Of a stretch of 64,000 bases of DNA, positions 29,116 through 37,774 are shown one piece after another. The DNA lies in NCBI RefSeq assembly GCF_002934065.1, contig NZ_CP018049.1, forward strand, positions 2,602,501-2,666,500. Direction: 5' to 3'. This DNA is from Pseudomonas orientalis (GTDB lineage Bacteria; Pseudomonadota; Gammaproteobacteria; Pseudomonadales; Pseudomonadaceae). The translations under genes and the position numbers were made by a program. How positions within the stretch are numbered: the stretch's first letter is position 1; the number at the start of each line of letters is the position of its first letter. Under the pieces are notes generated by a model. The model worked only from the letters and a program-made list of their open reading frames with translations, was not told where the DNA came from and did no database searches.

Positions 29116-29817
29116 ATGACTTCTCAATACACACATTCCGATAGCGTCCAAGACCCGGCGCTTAAAATTTACGACTGGTATAACGGGCCTTACCCGGCGC
29201 GTGTCCGCATCGCCCTGGCCGAAAAAGGGCTGCTGGCACACACCGAATTCGTCTCCATCAATCTCTGGGAAGGCAAGCACAAACAGCCGGCTTTCCTGGC
29301 CCTGAACTACTCCGGAACCTTGCCGGTGCTGGCCTTGCAGGACGGCACCCTGATCGCCGAGTGCACCGCCATCACCCAATACCTCGACGTGTTGGACGCC
29401 AACCCGTTGCTCACCGGCAAGACGCCCAAGGAGCAAGGCCTCATCCATATGATGACGCGGCGCGCGGAAATCGAGTTGATGGATGCGGTCAGCGTTTATT
29501 TCCATCACGCCACACCGGGGCTGGGGCCTGAGGTCGAGCTGTACCAGAACGCTGAATGGGGCGAGCGTATGGGGGACAAGGCGGTAAGGGGCATGCGCCA
29601 CTTCGACGCTATCCTTAAAACCCGGCCGTTCGTGGCGGGCGAGGCGTTTTCGATGGCCGACATTGCCCTTCTGGGCGGTCTGATTTTTGCTTCGTTGGTC
29701 AAGCTGCCCGTGCCTGCCGAATGTGAGGCGCTGCATGCCTGGCATGCCCGGATGAACGAGCGCGCCAGCGTCAAGACTTGGCGAGCAATGGTGCAGGAGG
29801 GCGATCTGCAAAACTGA
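29116..29817 (+). CDS. Glutathione S-transferase family protein
   Basis: A 233-residue two-domain GST. The thioredoxin-like N-terminal domain spans about 16-95, with YNGPYPARVRIALAEKGL at the glutathione site, the cis-Pro in SGTLPVLAL, and AECTAITQYLD. The helical C-terminal domain includes FVAGEAFSMADIALLGGL, the N-capping box motif with its conserved Asp. Tyr or Ser near residue 22-24 may activate glutathione. Divergent from the TetR gene that probably controls it; likely a detoxification enzyme of unknown substrate. Confidence 0.92.
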   Translation: MTSQYTHSDSVQDPALKIYDWYNGPYPARVRIALAEKGLLAHTEFVSINLWEGKHKQPAFLALNYSGTLPVLALQDGTLIAECTAITQYLDVLDANPLLTGKTPKEQGLIHMMTRRAEIELMDAVSVYFHHATPGLGPEVELYQNAEWGERMGDKAVRGMRHFDAILKTRPFVAGEAFSMADIALLGGLIFASLVKLPVPAECEALHAWHARMNERASVKTWRAMVQEGDLQN

Positions 29818-29949
29818 AAAAACTGCCTATACGCTGAGGGCCTGCCAACGGAAGGTGGGCCGCTATGCGTTGCAGAACAGCGATTTGTTCGATGCAGCCA
29901 GCATTTGCCTTTACACTGCGGGCCCCGATTTTCAGCAAGGATGCTTTGA

Positions 29950-31359
29950 ATGCGTTCGCTCGTCAGCGCCGTATGCCTGTTCATGATCTTTTCGGCCGTT
30001 GCCCTGGCTGAGCCGCGTTCGTTTTCGCTCAACGACCCCAGCGGTCACTACCTGGTGGAAGTCCTGTTCCCCGACGCGCCCCAAGACCTGCAACAACTGG
30101 CGCCGGCACTGATTACCCTGCGCGACAAAACCACCCTCGACATCCTGCAGCAGTTGCACACCCCGGCCGGCAATCTGCCGCTGGACCAGAACGGCAAGAC
30201 CGATGCCTATCGTTTGATGGGGCAGTACGGCTTGCTGTACTTCGTGGATATCGACGCCGATGGCCGCCAGGATATGGCGATCCGCAACGGCAGCAGCGAC
30301 GATGACGACAGTCAGTACCACTACGATGTCTACCTGCAGGACCCGCAGCAAACCCAATGGCGGCGCAACGGCCCGTTGTCGGAACTGGCCAACGAAACCT
30401 TCGGCGGCATGTTTTCGGTGACCCCGAGCGACGGCATTATCCATTCCCAATCCGACCGAGGCTGCTGCTGGACCCGTGCCAGTCGCTTGCAGATGCGCGA
30501 CGGCCACTTGGTGCGGCTCAGCGCCTACACCCAGGAGCAGGTCCCGCCCACCGAATTTGGCGAGAACTCCAGCATGCCCAGCGGCTATATGCTGCGCACC
30601 ACCGGCGAATGGAAAGACGGCCAGTGGGTGGAGACTCCACGGCTTGAAGGGCCTGTCAACGAAGACCCGCAGTACCTGGTCGGTACGCTCAACGGCAAGA
30701 TCCCGGTGCAGATCTGGTATCAGCAGCAGGGCGCAGTGCTGATTGGCGAGCTGCGTTATACCAAAAGCGGCAGCGGCAACCCGATCAAGCTGGTGGGTGA
30801 CCAGGACGAGTACGATGGCAAGCCGTTTGTCTACCTGCACGAGTATGCCGATGACGGCCATCAAACCGGCATCTGGCGCATCACCCGGCAGACCGTTGCA
30901 CCTTATCTCTACAGTGGCACCTGGGTCAGCGACGCCAAGGGCAGCCCGCGCGAACTGGCCATCGACCTGCGCTCCGATGACCGCGAACCGGAATACAAGA
31001 AACTCGGCGATGTGCCCCGCGACCAGCGCAGCGGCCATTACCAGATGCGCGATGACTACCTGGGCCGCGACGGTGACCTAAACCTGAATATCCTGCCCGA
31101 GCGCGACGCGCAGGGCCGGGAAATCGCCGAATTGAGCATAACGCTCAAGGACGCCGGCACCGCCAATGTGATCATCACGGCGCAGCACCGGGTGCCGATG
31201 GAAACCGACAACCTGATCATCGTGCGCGAACCTCTGGCGCCCAAATCCAACGGGCCGTATCACATCCAACTGGTGAAGAACTTTGCCGTGATCAATCACA
31301 ACTCGGCGCCGGACGCGCAGGATTATCTGACCGGGATGTACCGCAGGCAGCCGCGCTGA
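29950..31359 (+). CDS. Secreted XAC2610-like hypothetical protein
   Basis: A 469-residue protein with a Sec signal peptide (MRSLVSAVCLFMIFSAVALA, cleavage near residue 20). The middle has an acidic FVDIDADGRQDMAIRNGSSDDDD segment like the calcium-binding loops of XAC2610-related and integrin-like repeats, and a CC pair (DRGCCWTRAS). Predicted to be mostly beta and periplasmic. No enzymatic motif recognised. It precedes the helicase-nuclease gene by 118 bp on the same strand; common regulation is possible but not shown. Confidence 0.72.
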   Translation: MRSLVSAVCLFMIFSAVALAEPRSFSLNDPSGHYLVEVLFPDAPQDLQQLAPALITLRDKTTLDILQQLHTPAGNLPLDQNGKTDAYRLMGQYGLLYFVDIDADGRQDMAIRNGSSDDDDSQYHYDVYLQDPQQTQWRRNGPLSELANETFGGMFSVTPSDGIIHSQSDRGCCWTRASRLQMRDGHLVRLSAYTQEQVPPTEFGENSSMPSGYMLRTTGEWKDGQWVETPRLEGPVNEDPQYLVGTLNGKIPVQIWYQQQGAVLIGELRYTKSGSGNPIKLVGDQDEYDGKPFVYLHEYADDGHQTGIWRITRQTVAPYLYSGTWVSDAKGSPRELAIDLRSDDREPEYKKLGDVPRDQRSGHYQMRDDYLGRDGDLNLNILPERDAQGREIAELSITLKDAGTANVIITAQHRVPMETDNLIIVREPLAPKSNGPYHIQLVKNFAVINHNSAPDAQDYLTGMYRRQPR

Positions 31360-31477
31360 AGCCCGATAACCTGAGACACGGGTGATTGCCCACCTGCGCA
31401 CGGAACCGCTACCCTCGGTTTTGACCTTCCAGCCACCGACCGTAACAGTGAGTCACGGTCTGCACCGAATCAGGACG

Positions 31478-34400
31478 ATGAACGACTATTCTCTGAAGCT
31501 TGCCAACTACTGGCGAAACTCGTTGGCCGACGCGGAAAACGGCAATGGCGCCTTGTCTCCCAGCCATGTCAAAACCTACTCGGTCGTACCTCTGACCGCA
31601 TTGGCTGCCGGGTGTGTGCCGGTCGAGCAGGTGGACCTTCTGTTCGCCGACGAACCGCCGCAGCGGCTCCACGTAGATGTCACGCTACGCCCCTTTGTGT
31701 ACGCCTCGCGCAAGGAACACCGCATGGCGCGCAGAGGGCTGCCGGCCTTTATCACACCGATCATTTGCCGGGTGTCCGTCACCCGTGACGGTCTCATCTA
31801 TCCAACCGGGCCCACGCTGGTCCCCCGCGATATTCTGGAGCCGTTGGACCGCGACAATTTCACCATCGGCGCCCAACATGACTTGGACAGGTTTTTAACC
31901 GCGCACGACGCGCCGCAGTTCGAAGTGCCAGCCCCTAGCGCAGAGGTGCAGCCAGACGACTATCGCGACAAGTGGCTCACCTACCTGCGCTACTGCAAGA
32001 CGATGTTCCAAACGGTGTGCAACGCCTGGAATGGCGCGGATGATGGTTTCGACCCGGCCAGCTATTGCTACGTGTTCAAGGAGCAGAAGGCCGACGGCTT
32101 CAGTCGCAATATCGTTGCGCTTTACGATCACCTGCGCCTTGGCAAACCTGAGGCGCCGTTGTTCGAGCGGTTTGCGCAACGTGAACCCACGCCCGATGAG
32201 GCCTGCCTTGCGGCCAACAGCCTGTTCGCCGGGCGAGGCGGGCATGCCGGTGACGAATACGCGCTGGCGCCGGCCCAGCGCGACAGCCTTGCGCACCTGC
32301 TGGCGGGCGACACCGGGGATATCCTTGCGGTCAACGGGCCGCCGGGCACCGGCAAGACTACGTTGCTATTGTCGGTGGTCGCGTCGCTTTGGGCCAGGGC
32401 CGCAGCCGAGGGCGGCGAGCCGCCGGTGATCGTCGCCAGCTCTACCAACAATCAGGCGGTCACCAACATCATCAAGGCCTTCGGTAAGGACTTCTCGGAA
32501 GGTACCGGGCCCTTTGCAGGGCGCTGGCTTCCCGATATCAGCAGCTTTGGCGCCTACTTTCCGAAGGCCTCGGCGGAAGCGCAAATGGCCCGCACCTACC
32601 AGACCAAGAGCTTTTACCTGGCGCTGGAGACGCAGGACTATGTCGATAAAGCGCAGCAAGCTTATCTGGAATGCGCCGCCATCGCTTTTGCGGGACAGTC
32701 GCAGCTCACGCTCAAGGGCACCGTAGACGCGCTTCAGGCCCGGATTCGCCTGCGCCTGCAGCAGCTCAGTGATATCGAGCAGGGGTGGGCCCGATTGCGG
32801 GTGGCGCGCGACGCCATCAAGGCCTTGCTGGGCGATGATCCACAGGCGGCGGTCACGGCTCTTGCAGCGCAATTGCGAGCGCAGTCCGAGCAACTGGAGA
32901 ATTCCAAGGCACGCCTGAAAGACTTCAGGCATTACCTGGCCCATGAGTCATTGCTGTATACGCTGTTCGGCTGGTTCGGCCCGATTGCCGCCAAGCGCCT
33001 GCGCCTGGCCAGACTGCACATTGATGAGGCTGACGCACCGCTGCAGGACGCTACCGATGTGCATGACATAGAGCGCCGGTTGACCGCCGCGGTGGCGCAT
33101 CACGCACAACGCCTGAAAACCCTCGAAACCCAGCGCGAACGTGTGGAGCAAGTGCTGCGTGACGAACAGCGTGAACTGTTGAACTGGCAGGCGGTGATTG
33201 GCCGGTTACCCCAGGCAGCCGGCAAGCCCGCCGCCCAGGTGACCCTGGAAGACTGCGACGGTTGGGCGGACACCTCGTTGCGCTTCGAGACGTTCCTGCT
33301 GACCACGCATTACTGGGAGGGGCGGTGGCTGCTGGAAGTCATCGACGAGCTGCCGCTGATTCTCAAAAGCCGCAATAAAACCGGCCGCAAGACGCTGGAG
33401 AAAAACTGGCGCCGCTGGATGAAGCTCACGCCCTGCGTCGTCGCGACGTTTTACCGGCTGCCCGCAGAGCTGTCTTGCCAGCGCCACGATGGCAATGGAC
33501 TGGTCGGCGATTACGCGCTGAACTTCATCGACCTGCTGATCGTGGACGAAGCCGGTCAGGTACTGCCCGAGGTGGCGGCGCCGTCGTTCGCCCTGGCGCG
33601 CCAAGCGCTGGTAATTGGCGACACCCAGCAGATCGAACCCATCTGGTCGGTGCTGCCTGCGGTGGATATCGGCAATCTGCTCGCCGCCGGCCTGTTGTCG
33701 CGCAGCCGCGTGGACGACGAGTACGAGGCCTTTTGTGACAGCGGCCGCAGCGCCGCAAGTGGCAGCGTCATGGCGATTGCGCAGTCCACCAGCCGCTATC
33801 ATTACGACCGCGACCTGGCGCGCGGCCTTTACTTGTACGAACACCGTCGTTGTTACGACTCGATCATCGATTACTGCAACGCGCTCTGCTACAAGGGCAA
33901 GCTGCAACCACGGCGGGGCGCCAAACCCGAGGGCGGACTGCCGGGGCTGGGTTACTTGCATATCGACGGAATCTGCCAGCAGAAGCAGGGCGGCAGCCGC
34001 CATAACCTGCTGGAAGCCCAGACCATCGCGGCGTGGATCAAGGCCCATGAACAGCAGCTCACCCAGCGCTACGGCAAGGAACTCTGGGAAATCCTCGGAG
34101 TGATCACGCCGTTCGGCGCCCAGACCCAGGCAATCACTGACGCGTGCAGCGCATTGGGTATTCGTACCGGCAAAGGCGACGGTGAACTCACCGTTGGTAC
34201 CGTGCACTCTTTCCAGGGCGCCGAACGGCCGGTGGTGATTTTTTCCGCAGTCTACTCCAAGCACGCCGACGGTCCTTTTATCGACCGCCGCGACAGCATG
34301 CTGAACGTAGCCGTTTCCCGCGCCAAAGACAGTTTCCTGGTGTTCGGTGACATGGACCTGTTCAGCCAGATACCCGCCAGCAAGCCGCGCGGGAGGCTGG

Positions 34401-34960
34401 CGCAGTACCTGCTGAACAGTCCGGAAAATGAGCTCAGATTCGATTTCCAACCCAGGGCGGATTTGCTCACGGTGCGCACCGGCTTGAGCCACCTGCATGA
34501 ATTTGCCGAGCATGATCGGTTCCTGTTGCAAACCCTGGAAACCGCACGCCAGCAAGTGCAGATTGTCACGCCATGGGTCAAGTTGCGCGGGATGCGCGAA
34601 AGCGGTGCCCTGGATGCAATGGGCGACACTGTGCAGCGAGGCGTGCCGGTGACGGTCTATACCGACCTGCGTTTCAACACCGAAGGTAACCCGTCCAAGG
34701 CCGTTCATTTCCAGGATGCGATTGCAGCACTGAAACACCATGCAGTGCAGGTGCAGGTGGTCAACAAGGTACACAGCAAACTGGTAATGGCCGATGAAGA
34801 GCTGCTGTGTGTCGGTTCATTCAATTGGCTGAGCGCTGCACGCTCGGGCGATTTTGTGCACCATGAAACGTCCATGGTCTACCACGGGCCGGACGTCAGC
34901 AGCGAGCTGGCGATCAACCGCAAGAGCCTGGCGCAACGCCTGAGCTCAAGCCAGCCCTAG
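31478..34960 (+). CDS. SF1 helicase/ATPase fused to PLD-family nuclease (Mokosh type II-like)
   Basis: A 1160-residue protein from ATG 31478 (AGGA 3-6 nt upstream; frame open to 31382). An N-terminal region (1-270) of unknown fold precedes the UPF1/Dna2-type (COG1112) helicase core: Walker A GPPGTGKTT with K293, DEAG at 690-693, QQIEPI (motif III), TVHSFQGAE at 908-916, and VAVSRAK at 944-950. A long helical, probably coiled-coil insertion (about 390-640) splits the core. The C-terminus has one complete phospholipase-D motif: H1099-x-K1101-x4-D1106-x6-GSFN (1113-1116). Helicase plus PLD in one chain is the architecture described for the Mokosh type II antiphage protein MkoC. With one HKD motif it should dimerise. 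GC matches neighbours and there is no mobile context, so a housekeeping role remains possible. Confidence 0.8.
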   Translation: MNDYSLKLANYWRNSLADAENGNGALSPSHVKTYSVVPLTALAAGCVPVEQVDLLFADEPPQRLHVDVTLRPFVYASRKEHRMARRGLPAFITPIICRVSVTRDGLIYPTGPTLVPRDILEPLDRDNFTIGAQHDLDRFLTAHDAPQFEVPAPSAEVQPDDYRDKWLTYLRYCKTMFQTVCNAWNGADDGFDPASYCYVFKEQKADGFSRNIVALYDHLRLGKPEAPLFERFAQREPTPDEACLAANSLFAGRGGHAGDEYALAPAQRDSLAHLLAGDTGDILAVNGPPGTGKTTLLLSVVASLWARAAAEGGEPPVIVASSTNNQAVTNIIKAFGKDFSEGTGPFAGRWLPDISSFGAYFPKASAEAQMARTYQTKSFYLALETQDYVDKAQQAYLECAAIAFAGQSQLTLKGTVDALQARIRLRLQQLSDIEQGWARLRVARDAIKALLGDDPQAAVTALAAQLRAQSEQLENSKARLKDFRHYLAHESLLYTLFGWFGPIAAKRLRLARLHIDEADAPLQDATDVHDIERRLTAAVAHHAQRLKTLETQRERVEQVLRDEQRELLNWQAVIGRLPQAAGKPAAQVTLEDCDGWADTSLRFETFLLTTHYWEGRWLLEVIDELPLILKSRNKTGRKTLEKNWRRWMKLTPCVVATFYRLPAELSCQRHDGNGLVGDYALNFIDLLIVDEAGQVLPEVAAPSFALARQALVIGDTQQIEPIWSVLPAVDIGNLLAAGLLSRSRVDDEYEAFCDSGRSAASGSVMAIAQSTSRYHYDRDLARGLYLYEHRRCYDSIIDYCNALCYKGKLQPRRGAKPEGGLPGLGYLHIDGICQQKQGGSRHNLLEAQTIAAWIKAHEQQLTQRYGKELWEILGVITPFGAQTQAITDACSALGIRTGKGDGELTVGTVHSFQGAERPVVIFSAVYSKHADGPFIDRRDSMLNVAVSRAKDSFLVFGDMDLFSQIPASKPRGRLAQYLLNSPENELRFDFQPRADLLTVRTGLSHLHEFAEHDRFLLQTLETARQQVQIVTPWVKLRGMRESGALDAMGDTVQRGVPVTVYTDLRFNTEGNPSKAVHFQDAIAALKHHAVQVQVVNKVHSKLVMADEELLCVGSFNWLSAARSGDFVHHETSMVYHGPDVSSELAINRKSLAQRLSSSQP

Positions 34961-35104
34961 CCTGACGCAACGCGATGGCAGCGGCCGCAGGCTGTTGGCA
35001 TTGCGCTACCGATCAGCAGCCCATGCGCAAAACCCTGCGACTTCCCGGTGAAAATCTTCATAATGGCGGCCATTTTGTTTAGCCCGTTATTCTGGTGTGC
35101 CCGC

Positions 35105-37303
35105 ATGGAAATTAAGGTCAACTTTCTCGACAACCTTCGGCTTGAAGCCAAGTTCGATGATTTCACGGTGATTGCCGACCAGCCGATTCGCTACAAGGGC
35201 GACGGTTCGGCGCCGGGGCCATTCGATTATTTCCTGGCTTCGTCGGCGTTGTGTGCGGCGTACTTCGTGAAGCTGTACTGCGCCACGCGCAATATTCCCA
35301 CCGAGAATATTCGCCTGTCGCAGAACAACATCGTCGACCCGGAAAACCGCTACAACCAGATCTTCAAGATCCAGGTCGAGCTGCCGGCGGACATTTCCGA
35401 CAAGGACCGCCAGGGCATCCTGCGTTCCATCGACCGTTGCACCGTGAAAAAAGTAGTGCAGGCCGGACCGGAGTTTGTGATCGAGCAAGTGGACAACCTC
35501 GACGCCGACGCCCAGGCGTTGTTGATGCCGAACTCGACGTCGGAGGCGGGCACTTACATCGCCGGCAAAGACCTGCCGCTGGAGCAGACCATTGCCAATA
35601 TGTCGGCGATCCTCGCGCGCCTGGGCATGAAGATCGAGATCGCCTCGTGGCGCAATATCGTGCCCAATGTCTGGTCGCTGCATGTGCGCGATGCCCACTC
35701 GCCGATGTGTTTCACCAACGGCAAGGGCGCGACCAAGGAGGGCGCGCTGGCGTCGGCACTGGGCGAGTTTATCGAGCGGCTCAACTGCAACTTCTTCTAC
35801 AACGATCAGTTCTGGGGCGAAGAGCTGGCCAATGCACCGTTCGTGCATTACCCGGATGAGCGCTGGTTCCAGCCGGGCCCGAACGACGAACTGCCGAGCG
35901 AGATCCTCGACGCCTACTGCCGCAAGGTCTACGACCGCGAAGGCGAGCTGCGCGGTTCGCACCTGTTCGACACCAACTCGGGTAACGAAGCGCGGGGCAT
36001 TGTCTCGCTGCCGTTTGTGCGTCAGTCCGATGGCGAGGTGGTGTATTTCCCCTCCAACCTGATCGAAAACCTCTACCTGAGCAACGGCATGAGCGCCGGC
36101 AACACCTTGGCCGAAGCCCAGGTGCAGTGCCTGTCGGAGATTTTCGAGCGGGCGGTGAAGCGCGAAATCATCGAAGGCGAGTTTGCCCTGCCGGACGTAC
36201 CCGCCGACGTGTTGGCCAAATACCCTGGCATCCTCGCCGGTATTGAAGGCCTGGAGGCCCAGGGCTTCCCGGTGCTGGTCAAGGATGCGTCCCTGGGCGG
36301 TGAATTCCCGGTGATGTGCGTGACCCTGATGAACCCGCGCACCGGCGGTGTATTCGCCTCGTTCGGCGCGCACCCAAGCTTTGAAGTGGCGCTGGAGCGC
36401 AGCCTCACCGAACTGCTGCAAGGTCGCAGTTTCGAAGGTTTGAACGACTTGCCGCAGCCGACCTTCGAAGGCCAGGCGGTCACCGAGCCGAACAACTTCG
36501 TCGAGCACTTTATCGACTCCAGCGGTGTGGTGTCGTGGCGCTTCTTCAGCGCCCGGTCGGACTACGAGTTCGTCGAGTGGGACTTCTCCGGCCATGGCGA
36601 AGACTCCAATGTCCAGGAGGCCGCGACGCTGTTCGGCATCCTGGAAGGCATGGGCAAAGAGTCGTACATGGCGGTTTACCAACACCTGGGCGCCACGGCC
36701 TGCCGCATCCTGGTGCCGGATTATTCGGAAATCTACCCGGTGGACGACCTGATCTGGGACAACACCAACAAGGCGCTGTTTTTCCGCGAAGACATCCTCA
36801 ACCTGCACCGCCTTGATGAGGGCGCATTGCAGGCCTTGGTCGAGCGTCTGATCGAAAGCGAGCTGGACGACTACACCGACATCACCACCCTGATCGGCAT
36901 CGAGTTCGACGACAACACCGCGTGGGGGCAACTGACCATCCTGGAATTGAAACTGCTGATCTTCCTGGCGTTGAAGCAGTATGAAGAGGCCAAGGAATGC
37001 GTGGAAATGTTCCTGCAGTACAACGACAACACCGTCGAGCGTGGGCTGTTCTACCAGGCGATGAATGCGGTGCTGGAAATGGAACTGGACGACGACCTGG
37101 AACTGGCCGACTACGAAGCCAACTTCCGGCGCATGTTCGGCAATGAGCGCATGGACGCAGTGATCGGCTCGGTCGAGGGCAGTGTGCGCTTCTACGGGCT
37201 GACACCGACCAGCATGAAGCTGGAAGGGCTGGACCGGCATTTGCGCTTGATCGACAGCTACAAGAAGCTGCACAGCGCACGGGCCAACATCACCCAGGCC
37301 TGA
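35105..37303 (+). CDS. OsmC-YcaO fusion protein
   Basis: A 732-residue protein. Residues 1 to about 140 form an OsmC-like domain (VIADQP, PGPFDYFLASSALCAAYFVKL; the OsmC cysteine is in the ALCAAY helix). Residues about 200-590 are the YcaO ATP-dependent domain, with the nucleotide/Mg motifs GKGATKEGALASALGEFIER (208-227) and AEAQVQCLSEIFERAVKRE (336-354). The C-terminal 130 residues look helical, TPR-like. E. coli YcaO assists beta-methylthiolation of ribosomal protein S12; many homologues activate peptide backbones with ATP. No precursor peptide gene is adjacent, so an RiPP role is unlikely. The ATG at 35105 is preferred over 35048. Confidence 0.9.
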   Translation: MEIKVNFLDNLRLEAKFDDFTVIADQPIRYKGDGSAPGPFDYFLASSALCAAYFVKLYCATRNIPTENIRLSQNNIVDPENRYNQIFKIQVELPADISDKDRQGILRSIDRCTVKKVVQAGPEFVIEQVDNLDADAQALLMPNSTSEAGTYIAGKDLPLEQTIANMSAILARLGMKIEIASWRNIVPNVWSLHVRDAHSPMCFTNGKGATKEGALASALGEFIERLNCNFFYNDQFWGEELANAPFVHYPDERWFQPGPNDELPSEILDAYCRKVYDREGELRGSHLFDTNSGNEARGIVSLPFVRQSDGEVVYFPSNLIENLYLSNGMSAGNTLAEAQVQCLSEIFERAVKREIIEGEFALPDVPADVLAKYPGILAGIEGLEAQGFPVLVKDASLGGEFPVMCVTLMNPRTGGVFASFGAHPSFEVALERSLTELLQGRSFEGLNDLPQPTFEGQAVTEPNNFVEHFIDSSGVVSWRFFSARSDYEFVEWDFSGHGEDSNVQEAATLFGILEGMGKESYMAVYQHLGATACRILVPDYSEIYPVDDLIWDNTNKALFFREDILNLHRLDEGALQALVERLIESELDDYTDITTLIGIEFDDNTAWGQLTILELKLLIFLALKQYEEAKECVEMFLQYNDNTVERGLFYQAMNAVLEMELDDDLELADYEANFRRMFGNERMDAVIGSVEGSVRFYGLTPTSMKLEGLDRHLRLIDSYKKLHSARANITQA

Positions 37304-37314
37304 TTAGCACAACC

Positions 37315-37407
37315 AATGTGGGAGGGGGCTTGCCCCCGATAGCGGTGGGTCAGTTGCCAACAAGCTGGCTGATACACCGCCATCGGGGGCAAGCCCCCTC
37401 CCACATT
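37315..37407. repeat. REP doublet, copy 1 of a triplicated cluster
   Basis: AATGTGGGAGGGGGCTTGCC and its complement surround TAGCGGTGGGTCAGTTGCCA. It begins 12 bp after the OsmC-YcaO stop and is the first of three copies at spacings of 179 and 173 bp. Confidence 0.92.
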
Positions 37408-37423
37408 TGATCGATTTCTGACT

Positions 37424-37470
37424 TTAGATGTGTACCAGGGCCTGGGGCCAGATCTGCCCGCGCCGCCTAA
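37424..37470 (-). pseudogene. Duplicated relic of the mccB 3-prime end, copy 1
   Basis: TTAGATGTGTACCAGGGCCT and the following CAGATCTGCCCGC closely match the true mccB end starting at 37775 (TTAGATGTGTGCCAGGGCTT). On the minus strand it corresponds to the final ADLAQALAHI codons and stop, with a one-base insertion. It shows that a unit comprising the gene end plus REP doublet was copied in tandem. Confidence 0.75.
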
Positions 37471-37493
37471 CCTCGGGCCGATTAGCACAACCA

Positions 37494-37586
37494 GTGTGGG
37501 AGGGGGCTTGCCCCCGATAGCGGTGGGTCAGCTGCCAACAAGCTGACTGATCCACCGCCATCGGGGGCCAGCCCCCTCCCACAGTT
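37494..37586. repeat. REP doublet, copy 2 of the cluster
   Basis: Same structure as copy 1. The right arm has one change (GGGGGCCAGCCCCC) and CACAGTT instead of CACATTT. Preceded by GCCGATTAGCACAACCA, which repeats the GATTAGCACAACCA found before copy 1 (the end of the OsmC-YcaO gene). Confidence 0.92.
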
Positions 37587-37602
37587 TGATTGGTGTTTGA
37601 AG

Positions 37603-37648
37603 TTAGATGTGTGGGCCTGTGGCCAGATCCGCCCGCGCCGCCTAACGT
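37603..37648 (-). pseudogene. Duplicated relic of the mccB 3-prime end, copy 2
   Basis: TTAGATGTGTGGGCCTGTGG and CCAGATCCGCCCGC: more decayed than copy 1, with a short deletion, but same order of blocks before the next REP. Distance to the true gene end is 172 bp, matching the REP spacing. Confidence 0.65.
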
Positions 37649-37666
37649 TAGCTGATTACCACAACC

Positions 37667-37758
37667 AATGTGGGAGGGGCTTGCCCCCGATAGCGGTGGG
37701 TCAGTTGCCAGTAAGCTGACTGACACACCGCCATCGGGAGCAAGCCCCCTCCCACATT
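37667..37758. repeat. REP doublet, copy 3 of the cluster
   Basis: AATGTGGGAGGGGCTTGCCC (one G shorter than the others) with a complementary arm carrying GGGAGCAAGCCCCC. It ends 16 bp before the mccB stop codon, so the true gene end follows this copy. Confidence 0.92.
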
Positions 37759-37774
37759 TGATTGATGCCTGACT

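Noticed and set aside
35105..37303. RiPP biosynthesis by the YcaO protein.
   Set aside because: No short precursor gene, peptidase, dehydrogenase or transporter partner is adjacent, and the OsmC fusion points to the housekeeping branch.
37304..37774. CRISPR-like array because of regular repeat spacing.
   Set aside because: The repeated units are palindromic REPs of about 93 bp with similar, not unique, spacers derived from the mccB tail.
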